From Deltaproteobacteria bacterium (GTDB taxonomy: Bacteria > Myxococcota_A > Polyangia > Polyangiales > Polyangiaceae), in NCBI GenBank assembly GCA_016218915.1, contig JACRCQ010000068.1, positions 1-42,509 of the forward strand: a stretch of DNA of 42,509 nucleotides. The letters are read 5' to 3'. Both the position numbers and the translations under genes were made by a program. Positions 39,784-42,509 of the stretch are shown piece after piece (position 1 is the first letter of the stretch; every line of letters begins with the position of its first letter). The notes under the pieces are model-generated. The model did not search any database. It had not been told where the DNA came from and saw only the letters and a list, made by a program, of their open reading frames with translations.

Positions 39784-39912
39784 GATCACCTCCGCCCAGA
39801 CACGTTGCTTCAAGCCACGGTTCTAGAAGACGAGAGGGCCATCGTCAATCCGCGGCTCGGCGCGGCTCGTCTCGACCGTGACGAAACAGAGCAAATGCGC
39901 TACAGGAGCCGC

Positions 39913-40929
39913 ATGCGCATCCTCTCCGGCGTGCAGCCGTCCCGCAAGATCCACATCGGCAACTACTTCGGCGCGATCCGGCAGTTCATCGATCTGCAGA
40001 ACCAGGGCGAATCGCTCTACTTCATCGCCAACCTGCACGCGCTGACCACCGTGCGCAACGCTGCGGAGCTCGAGACCTACACGCACGATCTGGCGTTGGA
40101 CTTCCTCGCCCTGGGGCTCGACCCCAAGCGCGCGATCCTGTTCCGTCAGTCCGACATCCCGGAGGTGGTCGAGCTGTTCTGGTACCTGTCAGCGCTCACG
40201 CCCATGGGGCTGCTGGAGCGGGCGCACTCGTACAAGGACAAGGTTGCGCACGGCGTCGCAGCGGACCTCGGGCTGTTCTCGTACCCCGTGCTCATGGCTG
40301 CGGACATCCTGGTCTACGGCTCGGACCGCGTGCCAGTGGGCAAGGACCAGATGCAGCACCTGGAGATGACCCGCGACATCGCGATCAAGTTCAATGCGGC
40401 GTTCGTGCCTGGATACGACCCTGCGGACCCCGACGGCAAGGAAAAGGGGCATGCGCCAGGGATCCTGAAGCTTCCGGAGGCGCTCATCCAGGACAGCACT
40501 GCGGTCGTACCTGGCACGGATGGGCAGAAGATGAGCAAGACCTACGGCAACGTGATCGAGGTGTTTGCCGACGACAAGACGGTCAAGAAGCAGATCATGG
40601 GGATGAAGACCGACTCCACGCCTGTGGAGGCGCCCAAGGATCCGGCTGCGACACCCATCCTTCCGATGTTCCGCCTGTTTGCCACGGCCGAGGAGATCGC
40701 CGAGGTGGACAAGAGCTTCCGGGAAGGGGGCAAGGGGTATGGGCACTACAAGATGCGGTTGCTGGAGCTGTTCCACGAGAGGTTCGATCCAGCGCGCAAG
40801 CTGCGAGCCGAGCTGGCCGGGGACCGGGCGTACGTCGATGGAGTGCTGCGAGATGGCGCGGACAAGGCGCGCGCCATGGCAGCGCCCGTGATCGAGAAGG
40901 TCCGCAAGGCTGCGGGGATATCGCGCTAG
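39913..40929 (+). CDS. trpS: tryptophanyl-tRNA synthetase
   Basis: A 338-residue class I aminoacyl-tRNA synthetase, the normal length for bacterial TrpRS. The HIGH-type motif is HIGN at residues 14-17, and the KMSKS-type motif is KMSKT at residues 206-210 (GQKMSKTYGN). Other typical pieces are SGVQPSRKIHIGNYFG, LERAHSYKDKV, YPVLMAADILVYGSDRVPVGKDQ and TPILPMFRLF. It charges tRNA-Trp in the cytoplasm. The ATG at 39913 follows an AGGAG site; an ATG at 39895 would add six residues. No other translation genes lie beside it. No leader peptide or T-box is visible in the gap before it. Confidence 0.98.
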   Translation: MRILSGVQPSRKIHIGNYFGAIRQFIDLQNQGESLYFIANLHALTTVRNAAELETYTHDLALDFLALGLDPKRAILFRQSDIPEVVELFWYLSALTPMGLLERAHSYKDKVAHGVAADLGLFSYPVLMAADILVYGSDRVPVGKDQMQHLEMTRDIAIKFNAAFVPGYDPADPDGKEKGHAPGILKLPEALIQDSTAVVPGTDGQKMSKTYGNVIEVFADDKTVKKQIMGMKTDSTPVEAPKDPAATPILPMFRLFATAEEIAEVDKSFREGGKGYGHYKMRLLELFHERFDPARKLRAELAGDRAYVDGVLRDGADKARAMAAPVIEKVRKAAGISR

Positions 40930-41007
40930 GTGCAGTCTCCCCTGCTGGATCGAAACCATGCGCCGTGGGCTTGACAGCCGCAGTGCTTTTCGGTGACGTG
41001 GCGCGCG

Positions 41008-42108
41008 ATGGCCACGGATCCCCTCCCGTCAAACTCCGTCATCAACGCGTTGCTCGCGCAGCTCTTTCAAGGGCACGGCGCGGCATGCGTGGAACGTGAT
41101 GGATGGATCGTCTTCCCCGCGAATGTGGGCGTGCGCGTCCAGGGCGAGGCGGTTGATGTCCGCGATGTTCCAACCGGCCGGGTGCTCCAGCTCGACGTCC
41201 GCTTCGAAGCAGGCCCTGGCAAGGTGATTGTCGAATCGTTCGGTGGCTTCGGGGAAGACGGTCAAGGGGCGTTGGGAGACGCCATGACTGGCTTCGCCCG
41301 CGGGACCCTGCACGTGCTTCTGGGGTCCTTCCTCGGACTGCCACAGGATGAGCTGGTCCGGGAGCGGTGGAAGGTGAACGGGCTGGAACGTTCGGTGATC
41401 ATCGGTGACGCGATCACCAAAGGTGCCCCCCAATCGCATCTCAGCGATCCTTGTGCTTGGTTCTCCCATCTGCGAGCAGGGATCGAATCGATGCAGCTCA
41501 CTCCTGGCGTTCACTGGGTCCGTATGTTCCACGCCGAGGCCCAGGGCAGCACGACGGCCAACGAGGCCCTCGTCGACAACGTGGAATCGGTCGACTTGCA
41601 GTCGCACATGGCTGACTTTGCCTGGCCGAGGATCGAGGCGTACTGCAGCACGCGCCTTTTCCTCCTCCTTCAGGATCAACTCGACGTCAGCCAGGCTCTG
41701 GCGACGATGGCTCAATGGAGCACCACGAATGAAGACCGCATGCGCGCCGCCTTGGTCGCGCGCGGAGCCTCCGCCTCTCATGCAGAGAAGCTCGTCTGTC
41801 TTGTGCCACTCGCCTTCGGACGTCCGATTCTGGCGCGACTCGGCGTGAGCTACTCTGATACGGCCGTCGTCATCCGTAGAGGGGATCAAGAGTCGACGAT
41901 TTCCCTTCTGGACGAGCCGATCTACGTCGAAGCACTTCGGCTTGCGCAAAGCTGTGGCCAATGTGGCGGGGTGGACCCGACCCTGTTCCGCCAGATATCG
42001 GTACTCAGCGCAGAAATCGACGCAGTCAACAACGCGCTGTCCGCTGGCGTGAAGGTCGAGAACATGAGATTCAAACCGCTCGTCCTGTACTGGTCGGAAG
42101 CGGACTGA
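41008..42108 (+). CDS. DUF6348-like protein with C-terminal extension (366 aa)
   Basis: The N-terminal 210 residues resemble the DUF6348 family as I remember it: an ERDGWIVFP strand, a VIVESFGGFGEDGQGALGDAM segment, LHVLLGSFLG and GVHWVRMFHAE. The remaining 150 residues are not recognised and include CLVPLAFGRPILARLGVSY and a C-x2-C pair (SCGQCG). No signal peptide is present. A TTGACA at 40971-40976, 32 nt before the ATG, could be a -35 element, but the -10 would lie very close to the start. The gene stands alone after trpS. Function unknown; some proteins of this kind occur near toxin or immunity genes, but nothing of that sort is visible here. Confidence 0.72.
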   Translation: MATDPLPSNSVINALLAQLFQGHGAACVERDGWIVFPANVGVRVQGEAVDVRDVPTGRVLQLDVRFEAGPGKVIVESFGGFGEDGQGALGDAMTGFARGTLHVLLGSFLGLPQDELVRERWKVNGLERSVIIGDAITKGAPQSHLSDPCAWFSHLRAGIESMQLTPGVHWVRMFHAEAQGSTTANEALVDNVESVDLQSHMADFAWPRIEAYCSTRLFLLLQDQLDVSQALATMAQWSTTNEDRMRAALVARGASASHAEKLVCLVPLAFGRPILARLGVSYSDTAVVIRRGDQESTISLLDEPIYVEALRLAQSCGQCGGVDPTLFRQISVLSAEIDAVNNALSAGVKVENMRFKPLVLYWSEAD

Positions 42109-42509
42109 GGCTCATCGTATCGCGTTGTGTTGAACGAGATCGCCGGAGCCCGATCCATCTGATCGGCGTCAGACTGGGTCCTGGTGCGTGGGACTATGGG
42201 CCAGCCTCATCTGAGTACACCGGTGTTTCCGTGCACCATCAGACTTAGGTGCAAATCCCATTTTGCAGCACATTCGATCGGTAGATGAAGCGCGAGAACT
42301 CGCGATGAGAGTGGGACCTCCCCCCGCTGCGCTTCGCGCAGCGACCCCCCCCCTCACGACCGCGTCCACGAGTGACGAGCGGCGGTCGGTGGGGGGGTGA
42401 AGCCCGACAGACGGCATCCCGCTCTGCACCCCCTCCGGCTGCCGCATCGAGTACCAACGGGATGCGGCAGATCCGGAGGGGGTCGGCCGACAGGCCGGGG
42501 GGCGGTGAA
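42109..42509. other. non-coding right edge with nested hairpin array (possible structured RNA)
   Basis: No gene is seen in these 401 bases. A TGCAAA-N6-TTTGCA palindrome lies at 42250-42267 and CGCGAG-AA-CTCGCG at 42291-42304. A larger structure follows. ACCTCCCCCC at 42316-42325 can pair with GGGGGGCGGT at 42497-42506 with one mismatch. This closes a domain with four internal hairpins: 42325-42343 (8 bp), 42347-42397 (C-run/G-run plus 7-bp CGACCGC stem), 42429-42482 (20 bp with a 2-nt bulge and 12-nt loop) and 42484-42497 (5 bp). Such a multi-branched layout suits a folded RNA or a hairpin-rich mobile repeat. The window ends just after it. Confidence 0.5.
42429..42482. repeat. 20-bp inverted repeat with 2-nt bulge
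   Basis: The arm at 42429-42448 pairs perfectly with 42461-42470 and 42473-42482, interrupted only by a bulged AT at 42471-42472, with a 12-nt loop. This is the longest inverted repeat in the window. It could be the stem of a folded RNA, a repetitive extragenic palindrome or a recombination site. Confidence 0.75.

Noticed and set aside
39784..39912. T-box or tryptophan attenuator before trpS
   Set aside because: The gap is too short, and I see no specifier loop, leader peptide or terminator.

Overview
The window reads as a chromosomal segment of a high-GC member of the Myxococcota (order Polyangiales or a relative). This is inferred from several signs together: a MYXO-CTERM type sorting tail (Cys-Gly-Cys, hydrophobic helix, Arg/Lys-rich end) on the protein ending at 10140, Cys-rich repeat families typical of these bacteria, Gly/Thr/Ser-rich and Asp/Ala-rich linkers just after lipoprotein cysteines, and a eukaryotic-type Ser/Thr kinase. 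No marker rRNA is present, so the placement is an inference.

I support 35 protein genes, very densely packed. About 16 start with a lipoprotein-type signal peptide and at least three more have ordinary signal peptides, so over half of the coding capacity goes to the cell envelope or outside. I found no tRNA, rRNA, CRISPR array, insertion sequence or prophage.

Layout. 1-391: hairpin-rich non-coding DNA. 0.4-2.1 kb: lipoprotein of unknown function. 2.1-3.7 kb: leftward SRPBCC-ArsR-SDR operon with two matching palindromes in front of it. 3.8-4.8 kb: glycosyltransferase. 4.8-7.5 kb: lipoprotein with eight Cys-rich repeats and three C-terminal modules. 7.6-10.1 kb: M49 peptidase lipoprotein overlapping a small lipoprotein gene. 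10.1-12.7 kb: CAP-domain protein with 13 Cys-rich repeats and a MYXO-CTERM. 12.9-16.1 kb: aldo/keto reductase, ArsB/SLC13-type permease, DUF3052/YdeI-like protein with a repetitive linker. 16.2-18.3 kb: VWA lipoprotein and a VapBC module. 18.3-22.7 kb: Ser/Thr kinase and a WD40-plus-RCC1 lipoprotein on the same strand. 22.8-25.6 kb: two uncharacterised lipoproteins. 25.8-28.3 kb: ECF sigma factor, anti-sigma factor and an STN/polymer-forming membrane protein in overlapping genes. 28.3-31.2 kb: LAS-type peptidoglycan peptidase, small lipoprotein, outer-membrane barrel candidate. 31.5-36.9 kb: Cys-rich lipoprotein, FGE-fold lipoprotein, YWT beta-propeller, cysteine hydrolase, VWA lipoprotein. 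37.0-39.8 kb: lipase-like hydrolase, Sel1-repeat lipoprotein, small lipoprotein. 39.9-42.1 kb: TrpS and a DUF6348-like protein. 42.1-42.5 kb: non-coding DNA with an elaborate nested hairpin array cut by the window edge.

The genes do not form one pathway. The clearest functional units are the ArsR operon with its putative operators, the VapBC module with its putative operators, the sigma/anti-sigma/STN cassette and the kinase next to the double-propeller lipoprotein. The best candidates for something undescribed are the sigma/anti-sigma/STN cassette and the structured non-coding element at the right edge.
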